A stretch of 64,000 bases of DNA, taken from positions 1 through 64,000 of the forward strand of contig CAYZWT010000003.1 in assembly GCA_964482225.1 (NCBI GenBank), read 5' to 3'. This DNA comes from UBA1429 sp964482225 (GTDB lineage Bacteria > Chloroflexota > Anaerolineae > UBA1429). The translations under genes were made by a program, and so were the position numbers. Below are positions 7,203 to 15,795 of the stretch, piece by piece; within the stretch, counting starts at the first letter, position 1, and every line of letters begins with the position of its first letter. The notes under the pieces are model-generated. The model ran no database searches. It was not told the origin of the DNA and saw nothing but the letters and a program-made list of their open reading frames with translations.

Positions 7203-9008
7203 ATGACCACCTCGCAAAACCACGTTCGCTACATCGGCCGGGCCAGAGCCAACATTGACTACCACCACGGGCAACTGCGCCCCGCCGTGGGCGTACACAG
7301 CTACCAGGTGCTGCGGGTCAACCGCAGCCACCCCGAGTTCGCCGAGGCCTATGGCTGGACGTATAACCATGCCCCTATGCTGGCCCACTGGCGCGGGCGC
7401 TTTTACCTCTCCTACTTGAGCAACCCCGTCGGCGAGCACACGCCCCCAGGCCAGACGCTGCTGGCCACCTCTGCCGATGGCCGCGCCTGGGAGCGGCCCC
7501 AGGTCGTCTTTCCGCCCTACGTCGCGCCCGATGGCGTCTATCCCGACGATCTGCCTTTCAAGCTGGCGCCCGGCTCCTACTCTGTCATGCACCAGCGCAT
7601 GGGGTTCTACGTTGCGCCCGATGGCCGCCTGCTGGCCCTGGGCTTTTACGGCATCTGCCCCCATCCCACCACCTCGCCCAACGACGGGCGTGGCATCGGC
7701 CGTGTCGTGCGCGAGGTCTATGCCGATGGCGCCTTGGGCCCTATCCATTTCGTGCGCTACAACCGGCACGCTGGCTGGCACGAGGGCAACACCCGCTACC
7801 CCTTTTACACCGCATCGCCCGATGCCGGGTTCATCGGGGCCTGCGATGCGCTCCTGGCCGACCGGCTGGTGACCCTCCAGTGGTGGGAGGAGGACCGCGC
7901 CGAGGACGGCTTTTTCGCCATCGGCGGCGGCCAGGCCCTCTCCTACTACCACGCCGCCGATGGCCGCGTCGTGGGCCTCTGGAAGCGGGCGCGGGTGGCC
8001 TATTCCGGCGATGAGGGCCAGACCTGGTCCGAGCCGGAGCAAGCGACGAGCCTGGTGATGGATGGCGCCAAGGTCTGGGGCCAACGCACCGCCGATGGCC
8101 GCTATGCCCTGGTCTATAACCCCAGCACCCACAGCGAGCAGCGCTGGCCGCTGGCCATCGTCACCGGCGACGATGGCTATACCTACGATGACATGCTCCT
8201 GGTGCAGGGCGAGGTGCCGCCCCGCCGGTATGGGGGCCACTGGAAGGACTTTGGCGCCCAATATGTGCGCGGCATCGTTGAGGGCAATGGCGCGCCGCCC
8301 GATGGCGGCCTGTGGCTCACCTACAGCATGAACAAAGAGGATATCTGGGTCAGCCGCGTGACGGCGCCGGTGCGGGGGCGGGTACAGGGGCCGGTGAACG
8401 ATACGCTGGATACGGTGGATGCCCTGGCCGCGTGGAACCTCTACAGCCCCCAATGGGCGCCCGTCTCGGTAGGCGTGGCCCCCGATGGGACGCCCGCCCT
8501 CGCCCTGCGCGACGAGGACCCGTACGATTACGCCAAGGCGGAGCGGGTATTCCCCGATAGCAGGCGGGTCACCCTGCGCACCCGGGTGCTGGCCGCCCAG
8601 GTGGGCGACGCGCCCCTGTACATCGAGCTGGCCGACGAGCGCGGCCAGGTCCCCGTGCGCCTCTGGTTCGACGCCGATGGCCGCCTCAAGGCGCGGGACG
8701 CCGACGAGACCCGCGACCTGGGCGTGTTTGAGGCGGGTCGCTGGCACCAGATCGAGATCGCCGTGGATGCGGTCGAGCACCGCTACACCCTGTCCGTGCC
8801 CGAGCTGGGCGTGGTGCGCTCTCTGCTATTCGACGCCTCCACCTGGGACGTGCAGCGCATCATCTACCGAACGGGGTCGCCGCGCCGGATGCCCTTCCCC
8901 GAGATGTCGGCGGAGGGGGGCGAGGACCTGCCCGGCGCTGACGAGCGTGTCGCGCCCAGCGTGTATTACGTCGCCAGCCTGGAGACGAGCGGTCATGCGC
9001 AGGGCTGA
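7203..9008 (+). CDS. Asp-box beta-propeller protein (sialidase-like) with C-terminal LamG-like domain
   Basis: The 601-aa product has sialidase/BNR-type blades: LATSADGRAWERP, VAYSGDEGQTWSEP (a classical Asp-box) and VTGDDGYTYDDM. The last third (from about residue 430) is a beta-sandwich of LamG/concanavalin type (RVTLRTRVLAAQVGDAPLYIEL, RLWFDADGRLKARD, GRWHQIEIAVD). There is no signal peptide or lipobox, so a cytoplasmic glycan- or oligosaccharide-processing role is likely; true sialidase activity is unproven. ATG 7203 follows GGAG (7191-7194) by eight bases. It ends 12 bases before the convergent permease gene. Confidence 0.65.
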   Translation: MTTSQNHVRYIGRARANIDYHHGQLRPAVGVHSYQVLRVNRSHPEFAEAYGWTYNHAPMLAHWRGRFYLSYLSNPVGEHTPPGQTLLATSADGRAWERPQVVFPPYVAPDGVYPDDLPFKLAPGSYSVMHQRMGFYVAPDGRLLALGFYGICPHPTTSPNDGRGIGRVVREVYADGALGPIHFVRYNRHAGWHEGNTRYPFYTASPDAGFIGACDALLADRLVTLQWWEEDRAEDGFFAIGGGQALSYYHAADGRVVGLWKRARVAYSGDEGQTWSEPEQATSLVMDGAKVWGQRTADGRYALVYNPSTHSEQRWPLAIVTGDDGYTYDDMLLVQGEVPPRRYGGHWKDFGAQYVRGIVEGNGAPPDGGLWLTYSMNKEDIWVSRVTAPVRGRVQGPVNDTLDTVDALAAWNLYSPQWAPVSVGVAPDGTPALALRDEDPYDYAKAERVFPDSRRVTLRTRVLAAQVGDAPLYIELADERGQVPVRLWFDADGRLKARDADETRDLGVFEAGRWHQIEIAVDAVEHRYTLSVPELGVVRSLLFDASTWDVQRIIYRTGSPRRMPFPEMSAEGGEDLPGADERVAPSVYYVASLETSGHAQG

Positions 9009-9020
9009 GGCATCTTGTCC

Positions 9021-10313
9021 CTAATCCTCTGTGGCCTGGCCCTCGGCCGCGCCGCTGAGCCGGCGGTATAGCCAGCGCCAGAGCAGCCCGGCGGCCAGCA
9101 GCCCGAGCCCGCTGGCGATGGTCGCCGGGCGCAAGGTCAGGGCCAGTCCGGCACAGGAGACGACGCCCAGCGCTGGGACCCAATCGGGGAACAGCTTGTC
9201 CTGGCGGCGCATGCGCAGCGCCGAGAGGTTCGCCAGCCCATAGTAGATCAGGATCGTGAACGAGGCGGCGGCCACGATGGCCTGGAGCGTTCCGAACAGC
9301 GCTACCATCACCGCTGCCAGCCCTGTCAGGAGGATGCCCCTATCCGGCACGCCATAGACGGGATGCACATGGGCCAGCGCGGGCGGCAAGTCGCGGCGGC
9401 GGGCCAGGGCAAAGATCATGCGGCTGATGCCCAGGATCTGGCTGAGCAGCACCCCCAGCATGGCCGTAGTGGCGCCGATGGCAACCGCTGGAGCAACCCC
9501 CGGCGCGGCCAGGCTGGCGGCCGCGCGCTCCAAGGGCGAGGCGCTGGCCGCCAGCGCGTCGGCGCCCACGGCTCCCACCGCCGCCAGCGCTACCAGCATG
9601 TAGAGCAAAAGCGCGATCCCCAGGGCCAGCATGATGGCCTTGGGGATGGTGCGCCGGGGCTCGCGCACCTCTTCGCCCAGGGTCGCCAGCCGCGCATAGC
9701 CGGTATAGGCGAAAAAGAGCAGCGCGGCGGATTCCAGCACGCCCCGCAGGCCGTGGGGCGCAAATGGGCGCAGGTTGGCCAGATCCAGCGCAGGCAGCCC
9801 TGCCACAACCAGGTAGCCCAAAGCCGCCAGCGAGACCGACACGATGGCGATATTCAGGCGCCCCGCCTTTTTGATGCCCAGGTAGTTGATCGCCGTGAGC
9901 GCCGCAATGGCGGCCACTGCCGCCGGCCGTTGGGGGATGGCCGGAATCAGTGCGTGGAGATAGCCCGCAAAGCCCAGGGCCACGGTGCCGCCGGCGGCCA
10001 GCTTGCTGACCAGGAACATCCACCCGGCCACAAACCCTAGCCAGGGGTGCAGCAGGCGGTAGCCATACTCGTAGGTGCCGCCCGCTTGGGGATATGTGGC
10101 TGCCAATTGGGCCGAGCTGAGGGCGTTGCAGGTGGCCACGCCCCCGGCGATGAGCAGCCCGACCAGGAATGCAGGCCCGGCCACCCCTGCCGCCACGCCG
10201 GTGACAACGAAAATGCCTGCGCCGATAATGGCCCCCAGCCCCACGGCGACGGCGTCCAGCAGCCCTAGCTCCCGGCGTAACACCGGCCTGTCAGCACCAA
10301 GTGATCCTGCCAT
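9021..10313 (-). CDS. APC-superfamily amino acid permease
   Basis: This 430-aa protein has about twelve membrane segments and the APC signature near the N-terminus (VAVGLGAIIGAGIFVVTG), the helix-1 unwound region that binds substrate. A conserved GEEVREPRRTIPKAI element follows helix 6. Family members are proton- or sodium-coupled amino acid or amine importers; the substrate cannot be read from the sequence. ATG 10313 is preceded by GGAGGG on the minus strand. It lies 28 bases after the ICMT-like gene, so co-transcription is possible. Confidence 0.85.
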   Translation of the reverse strand: MAGSLGADRPVLRRELGLLDAVAVGLGAIIGAGIFVVTGVAAGVAGPAFLVGLLIAGGVATCNALSSAQLAATYPQAGGTYEYGYRLLHPWLGFVAGWMFLVSKLAAGGTVALGFAGYLHALIPAIPQRPAAVAAIAALTAINYLGIKKAGRLNIAIVSVSLAALGYLVVAGLPALDLANLRPFAPHGLRGVLESAALLFFAYTGYARLATLGEEVREPRRTIPKAIMLALGIALLLYMLVALAAVGAVGADALAASASPLERAAASLAAPGVAPAVAIGATTAMLGVLLSQILGISRMIFALARRRDLPPALAHVHPVYGVPDRGILLTGLAAVMVALFGTLQAIVAAASFTILIYYGLANLSALRMRRQDKLFPDWVPALGVVSCAGLALTLRPATIASGLGLLAAGLLWRWLYRRLSGAAEGQATED

Positions 10314-10341
10314 GATGCGAGCCCTCCACGATCCAACGGCG

Positions 10342-11040
10342 TTACCACACCCCCGGCATCAGCCGATAGCGCACGCGCCCGGCATAGTCGCGATAGCCCT
10401 CCAACTCCTCCTGGAGCGTGCGATCCTCCAGGGCGGTGCGAACGACCAGCACGACGGTCAGGAATGCGGCCGGCGCCAAGGCCCAGGCGGCATCCAAAAG
10501 CAGGGGCACGCCCCAATAGGAGAGGAGCGCCCCTGCATAGCCCGGATGTCGCACCCAGCGATAGGGGCCGCCGGTTACCACCCGGTGCCCGCGCTCGCTC
10601 TGGATGCGTACCATGCCGGAAAAGAAGCGGTTCTCGATCAGGGCATAGGCCCCCAAGGCGTATCCGGCGATAAAGACCGCCAGCGACAGGGCCTTGGGCC
10701 ATGCGCCAACCGAGGGCGACCAACCCCAGCGCGCATCGAGCCCGGCGACCAGCGGCAACAGGCCGCCTCCCAACCCTACCAGGGGTGCCAGGGCCTTGTC
10801 CCACGGCTTGGCATCCTCATGCCGCAAAAAGCGGGCCCGCTCGGCGATCAGATCCGGGTGGCGCCGCGCGGCCAGCGCCCGGCTGATGGCAAAGCCCAGG
10901 ATGCTGACCAGGGCATAGACCCAAGCCTCCCACCAGGTCCAGCGCCAGGTGAGCAACAGCGGTAGGAATGGGATCAAGACAATAAAGAACAGCATCTGGA
11001 CGATGGCGCGAGGGGCGAGTGTGCTGGGCTGATCGCTCAT
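10342..11040 (-). CDS. Isoprenylcysteine carboxyl methyltransferase-like membrane protein (ICMT/PEMT family)
   Basis: This 232-aa protein has about five membrane segments and the family's C-terminal cofactor motif: GPYRWVRHPGYAGALLSYWG and, later, RTALEDRTLQEELEGYRDYA. It should methylate a lipid or membrane-associated acceptor with S-adenosylmethionine; bacterial members are mostly uncharacterised. ATG 11040 is chosen because a minus-strand AGGAGGG lies upstream (11052-11058). The frame continues further upstream only because it runs into the 111-bp repeat, and that extension is not a real N-terminus. Confidence 0.8.
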   Translation of the reverse strand: MSDQPSTLAPRAIVQMLFFIVLIPFLPLLLTWRWTWWEAWVYALVSILGFAISRALAARRHPDLIAERARFLRHEDAKPWDKALAPLVGLGGGLLPLVAGLDARWGWSPSVGAWPKALSLAVFIAGYALGAYALIENRFFSGMVRIQSERGHRVVTGGPYRWVRHPGYAGALLSYWGVPLLLDAAWALAPAAFLTVVLVVRTALEDRTLQEELEGYRDYAGRVRYRLMPGVW

Positions 11041-11086
11041 GGCTGCCTTTCCCTCCTGTGTAGCGGCCCCGCACGGGCTACTGACA

Positions 11087-11197
11087 GCATTATACGACGC
11101 CTGCTTCAAGTGCAACAGCCACTCTGCCGTTTTGCCAAGCAAAAACCGCCTGAGGAACACTCAGGCGGTCGGTAGCAGGTGCCCCCAGGGGGGAGCG
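11087..11197. repeat. 111-bp direct repeat, left copy
   Basis: This copy matches 16994-17104 at 108 of 111 positions with no gaps, in the same orientation. The mismatches are at 11091, 11155 and 11188. Between the copies lies the whole five-gene methyltransferase/GHKL/Vsr operon. The repeat contains a complete minus-strand rho-independent terminator and ends in a C-run/G-run element (GTGCCCCCAGGGG) that is also found at the 3' end of the tRNA-Glu gene (19095-19107). Confidence 0.85.
11141..11169 (-). terminator. Rho-independent terminator of the defence operon
   Basis: On the minus strand a 10-bp stem (ACCGCCTGAG pairing with CTCAGGCGGT, loop of five) is followed by TTTTT. It lies 73 bases beyond the stop of the last island gene (vsr-like), in the correct orientation. 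Confidence 0.8.
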
Positions 11198-11241
11198 CCA
11201 GCGGCCTACGAGCAACCCTTGCGGCAGGAGTAACGCCCTCG

Positions 11242-11682
11242 TCATACAAGGGCGTGTAGGACCTTTCGCGCCGCAGCTTCCGGATCCTCGTGTTCCCAGA
11301 TTCTGATGACGCACCAACCCTCGGCCAAGAGTCTCCGGTTGGTGTCGGCATCCCTCTTCCGGTTGGCCTTGATCTTGCTCTTCCAGAACTGGGCATTCCT
11401 CTTGGGCCATGTCCCATGCTCAGGACAACCATGCCAGAAGCATCCATCCACGAAGACAGCTATTCGGGCTTCCCTGAACAGGATGTCCACTCTTCTCCTG
11501 GTGTTGCTCAGAACGCGCACATCTGTCTCGAACGAGAGGCCCAGCCGATCGAGCGACTCTTGCAGAGAACGCTCGGCTTTGGTGTCCCGCTGTCTGGTCG
11601 CCCTCATGCGGTTGTGGGCAGCATCTGAGGAAGCGGGAGGAGATCCACTCGGGGCCGATCGTTTCTGATCGCTAGGCATCAT
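11242..11682 (-). CDS. vsr: Vsr-family (very short patch repair-like) endonuclease
   Basis: The 146-aa protein carries the Vsr nuclease core: RRRVDILF (Asp66, metal ligand), FVDGCFWHGCPEHGTWP (His84 and His89 in the catalytic and zinc region) and WCVIRIWEHE near the end. Classical Vsr nicks T:G mismatches left by deamination at Dcm sites. Vsr-like nucleases in modification clusters can also act as restriction effectors. It is the last gene of the operon: its ATG at 11682 overlaps the preceding gene's stop (ATG-ATGA), showing translational coupling. The first 30 residues are an extra, probably disordered, extension. Which of repair or restriction applies here is open. Confidence 0.85.
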   Translation of the reverse strand: MMPSDQKRSAPSGSPPASSDAAHNRMRATRQRDTKAERSLQESLDRLGLSFETDVRVLSNTRRRVDILFREARIAVFVDGCFWHGCPEHGTWPKRNAQFWKSKIKANRKRDADTNRRLLAEGWCVIRIWEHEDPEAAARKVLHALV

Positions 11683-12422
11683 GGGGGGCTCCAAATGCAG
11701 CGCAACGCCCTGGCATATTCTGGCACACGGTTCATCTCCTGGGCCACAGGGGCCTTGATGCCGTACAGGCCAACCAACAGGCAGGCCAGAAGGCCCAGCG
11801 GCTCTGTCGCGTTGAGCGGAAGAGCCGGGATTCTCTCCGGCAACCAAGCAGGCGAGATTAGGAGGCAATCCGTAGGGTGGCCCGACGAGCCACCAAAGCT
11901 GGTGCATAGCTGAGAATGGAAATACGGGTGCGAGCAGTCTCCGCCCTCGAGACGGAGAACGATGCCATGGGGACGCGCGCGGGTCTCCCCACCAAGGGCG
12001 CTCTCGTCCTCCCGTCGACAGTGGAGCAGCAGGATCCTCAACTCCAGTGCCCACTCCATGGGGCTTGTGCTGACGGACTTCTTCGCCTTGGGCTTCTGGT
12101 CGCAGAGTCTCCGACCCTTCAGCGCGAGGTCCAGGATTGGCAGCAGGGAAGCGTCTCTCTCTGGGACGGGCAGGTATAGATAGGAGTGCTCACTGGATGT
12201 ACGGAATTCGAAATCGTCACTGCAGCTGTTCGCGCAAGTGCGTATGCGATCGAGGTGCTCTTGGCGGAGAGGATCCCAGCTGCTGATGAACCCATCGTAG
12301 ATATCCCGCACGTGTTTCTTGGGCCTTGGGCCGTCAGGAGACCGCTCCTCCCAGAAGTGGTCCTGAACACTTTGCAGATGTCCGATCGCCTGTAGGATGC
12401 CATCCAGTCTTGCATTCGCCAT
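11679..12422 (-). CDS. Unknown 247-aa protein of the methyltransferase/GHKL operon
   Basis: I recognise no family. The protein starts at ATG 12422 with AGGAG eight bases upstream, 10 bases after the receiver-like gene, and ends overlapping the Vsr start by four bases. The N-terminal half is charged and helical (MANARLDGILQAIGHLQSVQDHFW). The C-terminal half has a HPYFHSQ motif followed by hydrophobic stretches (LGLLACLLVGLYGI) and several conserved-looking Trp and Pro residues. There is no signal peptide. Position and coupling argue that it is an obligate component, such as a specificity or adaptor subunit, but this is inference. Confidence 0.7.
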   Translation of the reverse strand: MANARLDGILQAIGHLQSVQDHFWEERSPDGPRPKKHVRDIYDGFISSWDPLRQEHLDRIRTCANSCSDDFEFRTSSEHSYLYLPVPERDASLLPILDLALKGRRLCDQKPKAKKSVSTSPMEWALELRILLLHCRREDESALGGETRARPHGIVLRLEGGDCSHPYFHSQLCTSFGGSSGHPTDCLLISPAWLPERIPALPLNATEPLGLLACLLVGLYGIKAPVAQEMNRVPEYARALRCIWSPP

Positions 12423-12432
12423 GCGCCGTCTC

Positions 12433-13608
12433 CTAGCCCAAGAGACGTGATACGGGGCGGTAGCGCACCTTCTCGAGTCGCCGCACGTATCGTAGCGAAT
12501 AGGGAGACTCGAGGTCGGCGCGGAACTGTCGTGCATCGGCGCAGAAGCGAGAGGTATCTTCACAGAACGACCAGTTGGGAAGCTCTACGGACCACGGCTC
12601 GCGCACTTCGGCGATCTGCTCGCACTCGCGAACCTGGTCCCACAGCCAGGTGGGTCGGGAGACCCAATGAGGGCGTTCCAACCGAGAACCACTCACGAGC
12701 TCCTCGGTGACGCTATTGGCTCCCTTGGCATCCAGCCGGGCGGTAGCGTTCCAGTCTTCGATGGTGTCGGGAGATCCTCGGAGCAGGCTTGGGAACCGAG
12801 AGACCAGATGGGGTGCGTCCACGAGGATGTCTTGGCCTGGCAGTAGGCGCCTCTCAATCCATTTGGCCAGACGTGCGGCAGCGATGCGAGCCAGCACCTC
12901 CTCGTCACAATCGGCCTCGGGGGCATCCTTCGGCAGCAACCCATTCCCCGACTCTCGAACAAAGCCTCTGAGGGTAGCTTCCTCGGGCGCCCCCCCCAGG
13001 AACTCGCCGGTCGTCCTTGGTAGGCGAGCCATTCTCTCCTGGGGCAAGCCAATGATTCGATGGATGGGAGCATCCAGATCCCTGGCATCCTCGAGCCTTC
13101 TCTCGTACTCGCGCAGATACTCGGGTATTACGGGCCAATGCCAAGGCCGGTATTTCTGGAATGCCTGACTCCATAGGCCCGTGTTGGCGAGTTGATCGCT
13201 GGCGATGTTCAGGTCAGCATACGACTCCAAATGCCCTCTGAGCGTTAGGTCGAATCCGTTTTCCCGATACAGTGGAAGGTTCATCCCCAACACGAATCGG
13301 CAGCTCGAGAAGCAGCGTACCAGGTAAGCCACGTCCTCTCCCGACGCAACGATTAGCTCGCCCGCAGCCGTGGCCTCCAGCAAGTCGAAGTCGATCACCA
13401 GCACATCCAGGCCATCGAAGATCGACGTGCTGTCGCCGAGACATCCATCGGAGCGCCAATGTCTGCGGCGCTCCATGAGATTCTCGATTTCGCTGGCAAA
13501 GACCGAATCCTCTAGCCGCTCGACGTGGAGATCTCCGATGTTTCTCAGCCCTTCGGCGTATTGCTCAGCAAGAGGCGACTCGTCATCATAGATGCGGATC
13601 TCAAGCAT
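12433..13608 (-). CDS. Receiver-like signalling protein with unknown C-terminal domain
   Basis: The first 120 or so residues of this 391-aa protein resemble a response-regulator receiver domain. An acidic cluster follows strand 1 (IRIYDDE, Asp8/Asp9), and LDVLVIDFDLLE places Asp73 where the phospho-acceptor would be. The rest (about 120-391) has no recognised family and is rich in Trp, Arg and acidic residues; it lacks a classical HTH. ATG 13608 follows a minus-strand GGAGGGAG and overlaps the stop of the GHKL gene by eight bases, so the two are coupled. It may be the phosphorylation or binding partner of the histidine-kinase-like half of that protein. The receiver call rests on motif pattern only. 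Confidence 0.6.
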   Translation of the reverse strand: MLEIRIYDDESPLAEQYAEGLRNIGDLHVERLEDSVFASEIENLMERRRHWRSDGCLGDSTSIFDGLDVLVIDFDLLEATAAGELIVASGEDVAYLVRCFSSCRFVLGMNLPLYRENGFDLTLRGHLESYADLNIASDQLANTGLWSQAFQKYRPWHWPVIPEYLREYERRLEDARDLDAPIHRIIGLPQERMARLPRTTGEFLGGAPEEATLRGFVRESGNGLLPKDAPEADCDEEVLARIAAARLAKWIERRLLPGQDILVDAPHLVSRFPSLLRGSPDTIEDWNATARLDAKGANSVTEELVSGSRLERPHWVSRPTWLWDQVRECEQIAEVREPWSVELPNWSFCEDTSRFCADARQFRADLESPYSLRYVRRLEKVRYRPVSRLLG

Positions 13609-15784
13609 CTGGCTCCCTCCATTGGATCGAGAAGGCCGTGGCGAACCCTGGGTCTGGCTCCACGAAGCGCACCTCACAGCCGATCCTATCTGCGAGCAGC
13701 TTGACGATGGTTAGTCCGAGGCCACCGCCGCCATACCCCCTTGCGATGCGGTCATCCGAGATCTCTCTTCCTCGTACGAACGGCTCGAAGAGCCGCTCGG
13801 AATCGGCCAGGTCTACACCCGAGCCGGTATCCTGAATCAGCAAACGTATCTGGCCCGAACCACGCTCGGTACGTACGCTCACCTTGCGCTCGTCCTGATC
13901 GAGGAGTGCACTGTACGCGTTGATGAGAACGTTCTGGAGTATCGCCCCCCATTCGATCAGAGACGCTCTCGGAAGCAGTACGTCGGGGGAAACTCCTGTT
14001 AGGTCGATGGATATGCCCCGGGCAAAGACCTTGGTCTGGCCAACGACCTCCTCGAGGACATCGCGAGCGTAGAAGCGCCGACGATTCTCGACGTTCTCCG
14101 CATCGAGCAGATAGCTGAACACGGCGCTCGTTCCTCGAGCGCGATCGGCCCACGCACGTAGCCTTGCGCCAAGTTCCATTAGGGGCTCGGAAAGCTCGTT
14201 CCCCTCGCTTGCCAAGCCTTCCAGCTGATCCACGAAACTGTCTATGTACAGCAGTTGCTTGGCCAGCTCGTGCTGCAGAGCCAGAGCGGACATGCCAGCG
14301 GTGGCCAGCGGCCCCAAGAGCGCTACCTGCATCGTTGTCCATGCGTTGCGGGCAGACCAAGCTTCCGTCACCTGACGCCACACTTCGTCTGCTCGTTGGC
14401 GTGCCTCGCCAGGCAGACTCACCTTGACTTCGTCCAGGAACAGCCGCATCCGATCCATTGCTTCAGGAAGAGGCAGGCTTTCTGCTCTGCGCCGCTTCTC
14501 CTCGTACTGTCGCCGGGCTTCTTCATATGCGTACATGTCGATCGCCCAGCGCACCATTTTCGTCAGGTCCTGGAGCGCCCGTGTGTCGGCAAGCCGATCC
14601 CGCGTGATCATGATCTCGAGATTGGGCTCGCGAGAGGTGTCTACCCGAACCACACCAAAGATTCGAGCCAGAGTCGGTAGGAAGCGCAACCTCGCCGTGT
14701 CTTGATATGACTGTTGGATGCTCTCAGGAAGCAGCTCCGACAGGAATCGACGGTGCGAGTGATCCTGCTCGATACCGAGCCAATCGTTCAGCTTGTCGCC
14801 ATAGTACGGAAGACGGAAGCCACCGTCGTACACATGCACGCCCCCGTATCGCCAAAAGTACTCGCGCGCATCATCTACCTTGATGCCATGCGGTTGGCGA
14901 TATTGGAGCTTGTAGATCCGTATCTCGAACTCGCCATCGTTCAAGTTCGTCTCTGGGTCATACGTCGGAGAAGAGGCCTCGCCAGTCCTGTTGTGAGGTA
15001 GTTCGGCGATGCGATACTCGAACTTGTTGGGAGGTTCGCCTGCGAACTCGAGAGACATGTGTACAGTGCCATTCTCGTTGCGACCAACGATGCGCGCCGT
15101 CCAGATGTCCATGATGGCCGACATTTGCTGATCGAACGCAGCGCGAAACTCCTCCTGGGTCGAGCGGAACTCGATCTTACAGCCAGGGTCGCCGTTCTCC
15201 GGTGAGCGAATAGGGGCCCTGAAAGGCGGCTGCAGCCACCAGACCTCTGCCGCGAGATCCTGGATAGCACGGGGGTCCGACCACTCGTCGCGAAGGCCTC
15301 CGATGGTGATCTGCGTTCCTTGGGCGAACGGTTTCTCGTTCTCGTGCATCTCGTAGACGACTTCGGCCTCGGTCAGGTCGCCAGCGCTCGCCGCTTGGGT
15401 CCAATCCACCTCTGCGCTGAGCCATGGCCCTTCCTCGGGAACGGAGATGATCCGCAGCTTGTCACCCAGGAATTGAGCCGAGAGACGTCCAACGCCCTTG
15501 GAGCCCGTCATGTTGCGATGAAAGCGACGTGAGGTGTTCCCCACTTTGTGCGTAGTTCCGACGCGCATCCAGAAGTCACGGAACTCGGATAGCGTCATGC
15601 CGTGGCCATTGTCACGCACATCGATGTGGTCTTGTTCGAGGGCGAACCGAATCACGATGCGCGTAGCATCGGCGTCATAGCCGTTCTTCACCAGCTCGGC
15701 CAGGGCCACATGAGGCTTGCCCACGAGCCTCTGGCCCAGTTCTCGTAGGAGTTCGGCGTCCACCGTAAACTTGAGTGAGGGCAT
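13601..15784 (-). CDS. Dual GHKL ATPase: paraMORC/Hsp90-like N-terminus fused to histidine-kinase-like C-terminus
   Basis: The 727-aa protein has two ATP-binding GHKL domains. The first has the N-box ALAELVKNGYDADAT (Glu30, Asn34), G1 DNGHGM (58-63) and G2 GSKGVGRLS (94-102), as in Hsp90/MutL/MORC relatives. The second has an N-box LQNVLINAY (Asn618/Asn622), G1 DTGSG (Asp652) and a glycine-rich GYGGGGLGL lid. Between them a helical segment carries ALALQHELAKQLL, with His505 placed like a kinase H-box. paraMORC-type ATPases are known from restriction-modification neighbourhoods, where they are thought to remodel DNA or complexes. Here the gene lies 11 bases after the methyltransferase and overlaps a receiver-like gene, suggesting a sensor or remodelling core. 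No membrane segment is seen. Confidence 0.85.
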   Translation of the reverse strand: MPSLKFTVDAELLRELGQRLVGKPHVALAELVKNGYDADATRIVIRFALEQDHIDVRDNGHGMTLSEFRDFWMRVGTTHKVGNTSRRFHRNMTGSKGVGRLSAQFLGDKLRIISVPEEGPWLSAEVDWTQAASAGDLTEAEVVYEMHENEKPFAQGTQITIGGLRDEWSDPRAIQDLAAEVWWLQPPFRAPIRSPENGDPGCKIEFRSTQEEFRAAFDQQMSAIMDIWTARIVGRNENGTVHMSLEFAGEPPNKFEYRIAELPHNRTGEASSPTYDPETNLNDGEFEIRIYKLQYRQPHGIKVDDAREYFWRYGGVHVYDGGFRLPYYGDKLNDWLGIEQDHSHRRFLSELLPESIQQSYQDTARLRFLPTLARIFGVVRVDTSREPNLEIMITRDRLADTRALQDLTKMVRWAIDMYAYEEARRQYEEKRRRAESLPLPEAMDRMRLFLDEVKVSLPGEARQRADEVWRQVTEAWSARNAWTTMQVALLGPLATAGMSALALQHELAKQLLYIDSFVDQLEGLASEGNELSEPLMELGARLRAWADRARGTSAVFSYLLDAENVENRRRFYARDVLEEVVGQTKVFARGISIDLTGVSPDVLLPRASLIEWGAILQNVLINAYSALLDQDERKVSVRTERGSGQIRLLIQDTGSGVDLADSERLFEPFVRGREISDDRIARGYGGGGLGLTIVKLLADRIGCEVRFVEPDPGFATAFSIQWREPDA

Positions 15785-15795
15785 ATAACCGTCCC

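Noticed and set aside
11041..11160. Shared N-terminal extension (MxLRRFLLGKTAEW...) of the ICMT-like and methyltransferase frames
   Set aside because: Both extensions translate the 111-bp direct repeat, including its terminator hairpin. Proper ribosome sites lie further downstream, so no shared protein domain exists.
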